64,000 nt of DNA, from positions 15,872,395-15,936,394 of the forward strand of contig OX439049.1 in NCBI GenBank assembly GCA_949317995.1, given 5' to 3'. Positions 45,848-55,715 of this stretch are shown piece by piece. The notes under the pieces are model-generated. The model worked only from the letters and a program-made list of their open reading frames with translations. It searched no databases and was not told the DNA's origin. The DNA is from Acholoe squamosa (Eukaryota > Annelida > Polychaeta > Phyllodocida > Polynoidae). Both the position numbers and the translations under genes were made by a program. Positions within the stretch are counted from its first letter, which is position 1. Each line of letters starts with the position of its first letter.

Positions 45848-46886
45848 GCTTCTCTTATCCTTGCCATTTCTTCTTTTCTTTTTTCCTTCTCCTCACACAG
45901 AGCTGTATATTCCTTTCTTGTGCACTTAATGACTGTGGTTTCTCTCACTTTCTTTCCTCCTTTAGCCTTCTCGGCCAACTGTGTTTTCCTTTCTTCCTCT
46001 TTCTTTATTGAAGTCTCTTTGACAATATCATGCCACTTTTGATCTTCTTCCTTGTTCCTTCTCTCCTCCTTCATCTTCTTCTCATGCTCCCTCTTTCTCT
46101 CCTCTTTCTTCATCCTCTCTTTCCTGCAAGTCTCCTTGTCTTTCTCTTTTCTTGGTATCTTTGTGACCTTCATCTTCTCTTTAACTTTACTGAAGTCACT
46201 TGTACCAGGCTTCCAATTATCCTCCTCCTTCATTGTAGGTTCTGCTCTATTTTGTGAAGGGTTCAGTTCCATGGCAGTTACTCCAGGTATGCCCCTGACC
46301 GCCTCCTCCTTCAGGAAATCTAGGGCTTTAGCCTGTACTCCCAACATCTGAATCTTCTTGGGTGGAGGTCCGCTTCCAGTCTTTTTTATCTCACGTCGTA
46401 GGGTGTTATACCTTTTCTTCTGTTTTTGAGTGAAGTCAGACGTCTTGTCTCTGCATTGTCGTACCATACGGTGTCTCTTCGCCTCCATGTTAACATACAA
46501 TGCCATGTCTCTCCATGCCTGGCGGTGCACTTCCCTTCCAGACTGAGTCCCTTAGAAGTGGTATTTGATAGCTCCACGGTTCATGTTCACTGCATCCATT
46601 AGAGCGTCCACTTCTTTCTTCCCCCATCTGTCTTTGTTCACAGGCAAGCTTCTATCAAGGGTAGGTCCTCTCCCTCACTCTCAGAAGAACTTGCATTAGA
46701 ATTTCTATCTTTCATCTGAGCTTCAGCCAGGGAGGCAGGGAAGTTGTTAGTTTCATTTAAAGTGTCACCTGCAGTAGGTGGACAATAAACCACAGTTGAT
46801 GCTTCCGAGTCCACCGATTTGTTGTCCTTGCGCCTTAAAAGAAGCTGCCTTTTCTTTTTGTGTGCAAGAGGCATGACCTTGCCATC
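45848..46886 (-). pseudogene. Myb/zeste-like DNA-binding protein exon, damaged
   Basis: The minus-strand exon begins after a good acceptor (CCTTAG at 46887-46892), with DGKVMPLAHKKKRQLLL. An acidic/Ser-rich linker follows, then a Myb/SANT-like domain read as RWGKKEVDALMDAV (about 46,610-46,650), RQAWRDMALYVN (about 46,490-46,525), CRDKTSDF and KKTGSGPPPKK (about 46,355-46,385). The last motif is typical of the NAIF1/zeste-like Myb domain that partners HARBI1-type transposases. The C-terminal 120 residues are a Lys/Glu-rich predicted coiled coil. A stop after KYHF (about 46,555) and frameshifts near 46,530 and 46,640 break it. It ends at TAA 45841-45843 overlapping a donor-like GTAAGC, so a further exon may exist. 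Confidence 0.65.
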
Positions 46887-46950
46887 CTAAGGAAAAAGAA
46901 AAAGTTATATTATATTCCTCTTTAGTACATAGTTTTTCTTATACCAGTAA

Positions 46951-46997
46951 CACAACGAGAAAATACTTTAGTTGTAGTGACAACTTTTCTCGTTGTG
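46951..46997. repeat. 13-bp inverted repeat CACAACGAGAAAA
   Basis: CACAACGAGAAAA (46951-46963) and its exact inverse (46985-46997), spaced 21 bases. The core recalls the CAGCGAGAA/TTCTCGCTG words near both ends of the composite, so it may be a binding site for the element's own Myb-type protein. Confidence 0.7.
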
Positions 46998-47009
46998 CAG
47001 CGTCGTGAA

Positions 47010-48130
47010 TTTGGCTGCCACGCGCACGGAAAAAATGACTTCAATATGCAATAAATTAACCATATCAAGTTTTTTACATGTTCCCTGGAATAAAAAAAGA
47101 CAGTTCATGCACAAGAGTCGCATACATTATGTCTTTTCCTCTCCATTTGAGATGTAGACAGCTAGGACAGGATACAACCTTTACCTTAATTGTGACGTCA
47201 CTCCTTAACACCAGTGTCGCCCCCTGTGCACAGCAACTTTTTCCAAAGGAAACTCTCGTTGTGAGGGAGGTACATGTACATAAATTAGTACGTTTAATTT
47301 AAATTTAGAAGAAAAGAGGATGGTTTGATAAAAGGGGCTTACCTGTTAGGGAAAAAAGGGGGCCTGTCCCCCCTGAAATTGGGCCAGGCTATTTCTCTAT
47401 AGAACAGGAAAAGTTGGACGAAAAACTTTTGGTGCCCCTCCTTATTTTTCTTTGGTTTACCCCCCTCGCCCCCATGCCATCAAGTAACAATGAAAACAAT
47501 TAATTATTATATTATATCAAGGAAATGATAGGGAAATAACTTTTCATATATTTACTTTATTAAGAAGTCCAAGCTTTGACTGAAACAACAAAGAAATAGT
47601 CTCATACAATAACAATCATTAAGTCTTTTTGAAGAAAGTACTAGTTTGTGATGTAAAAAGCATAAAGACTAGAACAGGTAAGTTAAACCATTTTCTCGTA
47701 ACAACTTAAAAGTAAATAACACGATTAATCTCTGTTTTTTCGTTGTAGTTAGATATCTTTGACAAAACTTTTTTCTCTTTTGGTTGAAAGTCTTCTTTTA
47801 CATAACAAGTCATATATACAGTAAAGTGGGGTCTCTTCTTTTGTTGACCCTGGAACATGTGAATTATTTGACATTGTTTATATGAGACAAAACTTTTGTC
47901 TCTGTTGGTTGTAACTCTTGGATAACATGATTACTCGGAAGTAATATAGACAGGGCTCTTCTCTTTTGTTCACCCTAAAAAATCAAACTCTGACTAGAGT
48001 CAGTCTGGGGAAAATAAAAAAAAATTAAATGACATATATGCTACAGGGGAAACACTGTTGACCCTCGTGGGAACTAACTTGACGTTACGTAAGTAAGTTA
48101 ACTTCACATGACCATGTTAGAATATCATGT
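47010..48130. other. Non-coding stretch inside the composite
   Basis: No domain-bearing frame. Scattered TCGTTGT words occur (about 47,247 and 47,741). It is probably the intergenic or intronic part between the two minus-strand genes. Confidence 0.4.
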
Positions 48131-48142
48131 ATAAGAGTCCCT

Positions 48143-50400
48143 TCATTTACGCTTCACTCCTCGCTTAGCTTTCTTAGGAGAATTTCTACCTCCGTCTGCT
48201 CCTGTCCTCTTGTGGGTAGTTGGACCCTGTCTCGTGTCATCACTAGTATCCTCTCCTTTTGAGCTTTCCTTATCCTGTGGTGTGTTGTTTGAGTCTGTCA
48301 CTAAGTGCATTCTACCCAGAGTAGAAGCAGCTTCCATGACTTCTTCCTCACTCCTACCCTCTGTCTTAACTGTCGCCTCAGGCAGTTCTTTACATCTGAG
48401 TACAATTCCACCTTTGGTTACATCTATGTAGGTTCGATTGGATGCACCGGCCTTGCGTGGTGGCCTTGCTCTAGTTCGCGCACAGGTAGAAAGAACCAAA
48501 GTCAGTCCAAAACTCCCTTCGGGGACTTCACTTGTAACATCTATCATCAAATCATCATGACATAATGGTACTAAAACGGATGGCTTCTCTTTTCTCTGGT
48601 CACTGGGCTCAACAGGATGTTCTACAGCTAAAGTGCTCCCAAAAGAAGAGAGGGGAGTGATAATTTTGTAAGACTGAAAATATTGGTCTCGCATTTCAGG
48701 TGCGGGTTTTGTGTTCACATGAGATTCACACTTACTTGCCTCCTGTAAGGCAGTAACGGGGTCTGGTGTGGGGTCTGGTGTGTTCGCTTGGGGCAGGTGA
48801 GCATCAGCAGGTTCCAAAGTGACACAGTAAGGGATGAGTGCACCAGGTTGAGATGTACTTTGCTCTTGGATGGCTTGTGATGTACTAGCCACAGCTTCAT
48901 AACCACTTTGAGGGTGACCGAGTGTCTCTGTAGTCTCCACATGTGGGTGAATGAATGTTCACAGGGAGCCTGACAGAGTATTGCTGTAGGCCTCATATGA
49001 GTAGACACCCCCAGGAGATTTCCTTCGTTGTGAGTGAGAGACTGGGGCAGAGTGACTGTAGACCCAGGTTCTGCACATGACACCTGGACAACTGTACCAT
49101 CATTGCCAGAAGGAGACTGAGACAGAGTGGCTGTAGACCCAGGTTCTGCACATGACACCTGGACAACTGTACCATCGTTGCCAGAAGGAGACTGAGACAG
49201 AGTGGCTGTAGACCCAGGTTCTGCACATGACACCTGGACAACTGTACCATCGTTGCCAGTAGGAGACTGAGACAGAGTGGCTGTAGACCCAGGTTCTGCA
49301 CATGACCCAGGGACAAGTGGAGCTCCATTGCCAGTGGGAGGTTTGAAGATAGCAAGATGTGCACCCGAGAAGGAGGAAGAACCCATGACAAGAGTCCCTT
49401 GTTCAGTAACATGCAGCAAGTTTTCGCTCAAAGCAGACTTTGGGTCTACAGTGACAGTTTTGAACTGGCCCGACAAGGTATCCTGTTTTACCGCTAGGGT
49501 CTGGGTGTCTAGGTGAGGCAGATCTGCAGTCTGTGTTAGTGCATTCAATAAACGCTTTTCCCCCTCAGTTAAATAGATCAGCTTACCAACCACTTTTATA
49601 AGTTGCGCAATGTTGCGACTGCATGTCGCCTGATTGTCTATAATGTTCTTCCTCTGAGAGGAGAGAGTTTCTGTTACTTCAGTAAACCTCTCCACTAGAT
49701 TCAGGGTTCTGTCTTCATTTTCCCTCCTGTTTGATTCCATTGTTAAAACAAAAGACTCAACTTTAGCCAGACGTTCATCCATTTGTTCTCTTTTAACCTC
49801 GTCTTTAAAGCTTACTTCCCCTGACCCTTCACTACTAAAGGACAGCTTCTTACTGCTGCTTTTTCCCCTGACTCTCGTGGGGCTATCCTGGGGCTGCGTC
49901 TGACACCCTCCTTAGGGGAAACTCCTTTAGGGGTGGAAGTGAGACGAGGACTCACAGATTGACTTATGCCAGTTAAGTCTACTACATTACTACAGGTTTT
50001 TTTAACGGAGCCTTCGCTTTGGATTTGACAGAAAGAGAAATTTCAGAAGGAGGATTCTTTGAACTTTTAACGGATGCAGGCTTAGAAGCTCCCTTAACAA
50101 CAGAAGCTCCCTTAACTACAGCTGGAGAAGCCTCTTTCTTGAGAACGGTTTTCGGCTTGGTGGGAGTTGGTTTCGTTTTTCGGCCCTGGGTGGTTTGGGT
50201 TACACTTAACTGGTTAGCTAGCATAAGTTCTTTCTCTGATGGTATACGAATGACGTTCTTAGCTGTCACTGCGCGTGCACTTTGTGGTTTCACCTTGCCA
50301 GTAGGAGAAGGGAGCGTTCTCCCCTTCTGCCTTTGATTCTTACGTCTCTTCTTTTCTTCCTCTACGGCATCTGTGTAGTGAATGACCTCACCTGAAGGAC
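48143..50400 (-). pseudogene. Long 3' exon: basic, coiled-coil and repeat-rich protein of unknown function
   Basis: It opens after acceptor TTGTAG with GPSGEVIHYTDAVEEEKKRR and a very basic Lys/Ser/Pro region (to about 49,985). After one-base changes of frame in an A run near 49,990 and another near 49,865 it reads SVSPRLTSTPKGVSP, then an amphipathic region MDERLAKVESFVLTMESNRR (about 49,720-49,782) likely to form a coiled coil. Four 25-residue repeats (VQVSCAEPGSTATLSQ core) follow, then, after another frame change near 48,945, a Pro/Ser/Thr-rich tail ending in nuclear-signal-like KKAKRGVKRK and a stop at 48143. I recognise no family. It is probably the C-terminal part of the SANT-type gene just upstream on this strand. 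Confidence 0.55.
49022..49321. repeat. 75-bp coding minisatellite, 4 copies
   Basis: The word GACCCAGGTTCTGCACATGA recurs at 49061, 49136, 49211 and 49286, exactly 75 bases apart. The period keeps the minus-strand reading frame (25 residues). Copies differ by a few bases, the central two least. Confidence 0.9.
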
Positions 50401-50737
50401 CTACAAGAAAAAAAAAGGAGATAATTTTTAGAAAGTGTTCATCGCACTTTCTCTTTGTGGCAGATAAAGGAGGGATTTATTTTCTTTGAACTGAAGCTCT
50501 ATCATGAAGCTCTTAGAAGAAAATTATTTTATCGTTATGTGTTAGAACTGACACCAAGGTCAAAGGCTGGTTTGGACTACATTAAAGAGAATGGGACTTA
50601 AGTTATGTCTGGAGGAAGGAATATTCCCAAAGGATAGGTTAATTTTTAAGGAGGACAAACACATGTTAAAAAAAAAACAAGGTTTGGGTATTCTCGCCTG
50701 CAATTCTCTCCACGCCTTTATATTTCAGGCACATTAC

Positions 50738-52046
50738 CTCTGTGGGAGTACAACCTTCAACCGAATAGCCCGCGTCTATGTCGTCCAGCAAATTCTCATT
50801 CTGTCAAATAAATCCATTCTCTTTTTATACTTATTCAGATATAAAATAGTCCTATTTTTGTCTTTGACAGAAAGTAGACTACTTGGTTATAAGAAAGAGA
50901 CTCGTGGTAAGACAAGCATGAGTTTAGTTGTATAATAGCTTTGCATGTACCTTGAGAGAGTGACTTTGTTATATGTATTTTCTTTTTCCTTTGTTCTGTG
51001 ACTTTAAATGATTTCCTTATTCACAAAGACTCACAGTCGTTTCACTAATAAACTTACCTTCGTCTTCAGCTTCCAGAAGAAGTCATTTAAATGGTGCCGT
51101 GTCTTCTGAAGATCTCTGTCCGCGTTCTGTATGCTGTTCACAGTGGCTAAAAGAAGAAAGGTAAAATCAGTAAGGCTCTTTGACAGAAGAAAAGAAGCCA
51201 TGTATTTAACAGAAAGATTATTTTATAACAGGCACCTATTTACTTATAACGCACACAAAGAGAACGTAAGGAAATTTTAAAATGAGATACTCAACTGTAC
51301 TTGAGTTCAAGTCGACGGTAGAGATTGGTTTCCTTTTATAACTTTGAAAGTAAAAAAGGGAGGGCATGTCAGCCGGTTACTTACTGAGCACTGTGTCCCA
51401 TCCTTCCTTACGCCTTGCCAAGCCGTCTATACCTCTGGCTTGCAGGAAAGCCTTTTGGTTGAGGGCAGTGTACATTAAAGCCCTCTTTTCTCGGTCTGTC
51501 CAGAACACTTCACGGCACCTTTGAGTGCCTCTCACAATTACCTTGCCTGGGGACTTTACAGGGACTTTCTTCTTTGAAGAACCAGTAGCTCGCTTGGAGG
51601 AGGCTCCTCCTCCTCTGACACCTCACTAGAAACTTCAACTTCATACTACTTTTCTTCTTCTTCTAACTTTTGTCTATGGGAAGTGGAAGGATTAAAAGGT
51701 AGGTCGAAAGACCTGTGTCTGTCCTCGTGAAGTTCCTGTCCCTCCTCCCCATACCCGTCGTCTTAACTACTGCTAGAGGGAGAATACCCTCTAGTGTTCT
51801 GAAACGAAAAAAGGGCAATTTTTACTAAATAAAGAAAGAGGACAGACAGTTGAAGAGGAGAGAGAAAAAAGAAAATCATGTCAGACAGCTTATTCCCTTT
51901 TATCGCTCATCCCGGCACATGAAGAAAACCAAGGAAAAGCCAGGACAGGGGAAGGACACCTCTTTTGTTACATATAAAAAGGATAGGCACATTATTTGGA
52001 TCTTTAATTAGAATGTTCTACTTACTTCTGCAGATAAGAAGGCCAT
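50738..52046 (-). pseudogene. SANT/Myb-like gene, 5' exons
   Basis: Four exons are read on the minus strand: 52046-52026 (MAFLSAE), 51798-51385, 51146-51058 and 50800-50738, all with GT-AG junctions (donors GTAAGT, GTAAGT, GTAAGT, GTAATG). Exon 2 encodes an acidic stretch, a basic segment and the start of a SANT-like domain, EVFWTDREKRALMYTALNQK. The domain continues with RRKEGWDTVL across the intron to DLQKTRHHLNDFFWKLKTK in exon 3. Exon 4 encodes NENLLDDIDAGYSVEG. Harbinger elements usually carry such a gene, whose product binds the ends and brings the transposase to the nucleus. Exon 2 has in-frame TAA and TAG and a frameshift in a GAG run, and the phase into the next exon does not match, so it is likely inactive in this copy. 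Confidence 0.6.
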
Positions 52047-52280
52047 GTTCTTTCAGGGTAGGGGCTCTGTCCCCGCTGAAACCAAAACAGTTGCCGCCTC
52101 TTTCCCGGAAGTGACGTTGTGACGGAACTGGGTCAAGTTACGCAGGTTTCCGGAGCTCTTCTCTCACTGTGCGACATAGTCTTTATCACAGCGAGAATTA
52201 CACAGCGAGAATTAAAAATAAACTTTCGTTGCAACAAAGCCTCTCGTAGGAAAAAGGCAGAACCTATTGTGTAACGGACC

Positions 52281-53155
52281 ATAAAAGAAGTCTTAACTGT
52301 GTACGCTGATTTGGGTGAAAATAACGTAGCGTGCAAAGTATGTGTTGGTGAGGTTTGCATAACGATGACTTAATTATTCAATTGCATCAATGAGATATTT
52401 TATATGTATGCCTGTATATCAATGTATATAACTTATGCATAAAACTTGTTTTGCCGGTGATTCAAAACAAGTGGTTGATTCAATGCTCATCAATGATTGG
52501 CAATGTTCAGCAGGAAACTCATTTCTATGGCCAATTTGTGGAATGGACATCTCAAGGTATATGGACATTTTTGGGTTAACCTACCCTATGCTGCTTCATG
52601 GTGTTTGCCAATGGTTTTATTACAATTTGCCATCCTAACATCTCAAAAGTCTCATAAGAACTATTTTGAAATAGAATTGCCCTATAGAGCTGTTAGTACT
52701 CTGCTCAGTGAAGCTTGTGACTATGTATAACGTTCCTTTCACAATTCACCTTTGCTCTGAACTGAATGCTGCGTTCACAGCTCAATCAATAAAGAAGCTC
52801 ATATAGTGACAGTGTCTGGTCTTGAAGAGGGATGCAAATGGCAACACATGCCTACAACATGCAAAGGTTAGATTATCATAACATTTCCTTTGCATGATGT
52901 GTAGGCATGCATCTAGCCTGAGAATAGAATCAGGGGAATAGATTACCCTTTGATGTTAGAATGGCACAAAGATTTAATGGTAGTAACTATATGATACTCA
53001 GCATATGACCACCCTCTAGAGTATTGGCCAACTGTTTTTCCTAAATATTGCTTTCTTCTTGGGGCATTTGAAGTTGGGCGATGGAGTGAATAATTACGAT
53101 CAGGGTAATTTCATGTAGCATTTTTGCAGTAGTAAACCCTGATCAATTATGTTTC
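52281..53155. other. Non-coding stretch with a hairpin
   Basis: At 52847-52867 and 52887-52909, CATGCCTACA and ATGCAAAGG face their inverses with small mismatches. Otherwise there are only short frames without similarity. Confidence 0.5.
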
Positions 53156-53596
53156 TGTTAGGGTGTATAGTCTGTATCTGCTGCCAGACAAACAAAAAAG
53201 AAACTGCATTGGTCTCACACAGGCTACCCTTTTGATACATCGTTCCCCTGACTGTATTGATACGTAGGGAACTCGACCGCTCTTACTTTATTAATATATT
53301 GTACATTATACCATTCATACGGCATCCATTATTGTTCACTATGCTATACTCACCTATAATGTATGCAGTAGTACCACACCCTGCCACTAGGGGTGGTACA
53401 CCTGATTGTCATTATGTATATACAGTCAGGTGCTAGTACACCTGCCAGCATTAACAACTAGCTACTCACTGAGTTAACATCTATTCAGCATGTACTTTGT
53501 ACAATAAAGCTATCATCAATTATCCACTTATTGCCAGCTTCTTGTTATCACTATGTTCATATAGCAGCTGTGAATACTCCATAGCTAGATATGACA
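53156..53596 (+). mobile_element. Possible solo or orphan LTR
   Basis: It starts TGTTAGGGTG and ends ATATGACA (TG...CA), with AATAAA near 53,502 as a possible polyadenylation signal. The sequence just after it, TGGTGGAGAAC (53599-53609), could be a tRNA primer-binding site. The partner LTR and any pol domain were not found, so this could be a coincidence of ends. Confidence 0.4.
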
Positions 53597-53609
53597 TGTG
53601 GTGGAGAAC

Positions 53610-54744
53610 AAATGGTTTTCATGGACCTAGCAAATTTCTGGCAAAATTAGGGCTTTGTTCAATTTTTTGCGCGACAGGCAGAGTGCTTTGTTCCTGATGG
53701 AGGTGCGACTAGATGACAGGCTGACGATGAGGATGTAAGGATTGGTGAGCCATGCAGAATCCTGAGTTTCAGAGGAACCTGAGGTCCGTAGAAGACTTCC
53801 CACGAAGGTGTTTCAAGGTGTGGAGAATATTGGAATTCTCACCTCAACTCCACAGCGCGACTCATCTCCGGCAGCAGGGGCAGCAGTGATTTTTAGAAAT
53901 TTATTGGTGCTTTCCTACAATCTAACATTACTGAATCCTCCACTATTGACTTCAGTGCTGGGGATACTGACACTACTAACGTGGTTGAGGCGCATGCTAC
54001 TGATTTTAATAGCAGAAACGACTCCATCTGGTCCATCGACTCCATTACCAACATGGGAGTCGAAAATCCTAAAATGTTAGTGGAAGCCATGACAGTTATT
54101 CGTGAGTTGCAGAAAAAAATCAGCTGCACAAACAGAGGGTTTTACTAGGCAAGTTTTGCAGAGTCAGGCAACAGACAATGTGGGACATATGAAAGTTTTG
54201 GACCGTTTTGGAGGTATTTTGGTTCTATCGTGTCTTTCACCCCCTGATTAAGTTTGAGTTGTTTGTTTGGAAGTAAGGTAATTATGAGGGCTTGGTAGCC
54301 ATTGGTGTGACTTTGAAATCACTTAAGTATTGAATTCAAATTTTTCTGTGATGCTTATCCCTACCATTAAGAACTACATGTTTTGCATGTCATGTAAGGG
54401 GGAAGTATAATATATTTGAAAATGTCCGGGGTGAGATGGGTGAGTTCTATTAACTCCATTATTGTGAACTTATTATTATGTAAATTTTTATATATTTTTT
54501 TCTCTTGTCTGCTGATCCTGTATTGTAATCTATGGGGTATTTATTCTATCTGCTATTGACCTGTAGTGTATTCTAAAATTTGAACTGCAGGGCTGGGTCA
54601 TTATATTACTATACTCAACTATCTCTCTCTCTTCTGTGACCTGCTTACGGAACATTAAGTTGAGGATTTCCGTGGGGGGTCCTTCTTTTATCCTATCTGT
54701 GTAAGGTAGGGTTTGTACATTTGTGTATAAAACGTTGATCTATA
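53610..54744. other. Leader or eroded sequence upstream of the LINE
   Basis: Several short frames, none recognisable. The part nearest 54,745 may be the 5' UTR of the LINE. The part after 53,610 may be an internal remnant of the LTR element. Confidence 0.35.
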
Positions 54745-55530
54745 ATGAGTACTGTAAGAATAAATGATTTTCTTGGGCTAAGGGGTCTTAAAATGATTCA
54801 TCAAATACCAAGAGTATGTTCAACATGATATATGAAATATTTGATCGTCTAGATGGGACTGACATAGTGACAATGAATGAAACATGGTTACACCCTGCAT
54901 ATAACGACAATTTGATACAATGGGAGGGTATGAAATTATTCAGGCTTGATAGGAAAAATAATAATGTGCACCAAATAAGGAATGATATTTCTATGGATGT
55001 TATCATCGGACAAGATCTTTGTATTAGTAATAGCGATGTTGAGTGTTTGGTTCTTGATGTGAGGATCAGAAATCTGCAGCCTATGCAAATAGTAACATTG
55101 TACAGACCGCCTTCTGGTAAATATGATGGGTTCTTTAGTCATCTTAAAAAGCTAGTGACTGTGAGTAATAGTGAAGAAACAGAACAGTGGTTTCGTGGGG
55201 ATATAAATATAAATACTTTGAGGGAAAAGTTGTTTTTTTTTAAACAAATTTTAAACTTTGAGTGGGACATTCCAGCTTAACAATTTATGTAATGAAGAAG
55301 GACTCCATCTCCTGATTAATCAATGTACAAGAGCTTTTAAGAAGATGACATCATGCTTGGATAATATCTTGACAAATTATAATAGTGATGTGTGTGCTGG
55401 AGTCCTGAATTTTCTTGTAAGTGATCATATGCCTGTTTTTGTTGTCAAAACTAAAGATAAGACTGAGTATGTTAAGAAAAGAATGTGGGTACGTCTCTAC
55501 AAAAATCTTAATGAAGAAGCCTTTAAAGAA
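54745..55530 (+). pseudogene. LINE-A endonuclease domain
   Basis: ATG at 54745 begins MSTVRINDFLGLRGLKMIHQ. Frame changes then give DIVTMNETWLHPAYN, IVTLYRPPSGKYDGF, LDNILTNYNSD and LVSDHMPVFV. These are the order and motifs of the apurinic-type endonuclease of L2/CR1-like LINEs, which nicks target DNA to start reverse transcription. The GDxN motif is seen as GDININ (about 55,198). At least three frameshifts make it inactive. It ends at the insertion point of LINE-B and resumes at about 59,012. Confidence 0.8.
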
Positions 55531-55715
55531 GTTTGAAGTTTTAACACTGTTTATTGGCTAATGGAAGCACTACCTAAGTAGTTGTTACATTCAGTCGCCA
55601 GTTAGAATGGTATCACATATTCCAGGTACAGGGTACAATCTATGATATACAGGTGGTTTCCATGAACTTATCGTATCATCAAGTTTGTCATAACACATAT
55701 ATTACCAATTACAGT

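Larger units (their letters stand above)
37541..52280. mobile_element. Large Harbinger-type composite transposon
   Basis: Proposed ends are GGTCATTACACAATAG on the left and, inverted, GGTCCGTTACACAATAG on the right. Extra copies of CGTTACACAA occur just inside the left end (about 37,594 and 37,648). TTCTCGCTGT-type motifs are shared by both subterminal zones (left about 37,671; right, inverted, about 52,196-52,215). Between them are a plus-strand DDE transposase and minus-strand Myb/SANT-like genes, the classic opposed two-gene layout of PIF/Harbinger. The Ngaro at 40,074-45,323 is a later insertion. Without it the element would be about 9.5 kb, large for the family. The flanking 3-bp duplication is not evident, so the exact boundaries are tentative. 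Confidence 0.55.

Noticed and set aside
45797..46351. Plus-strand Leu/Ser/Phe-rich frames resembling membrane segments
   Set aside because: They are the antisense of the Lys/Glu-rich coiled coil on the minus strand.
49022..49321. Regularly spaced repeats that could suggest a CRISPR array
   Set aside because: The units are contiguous 75-bp repeats with no unique spacers, they lie in a reading frame, and the genome is eukaryotic.
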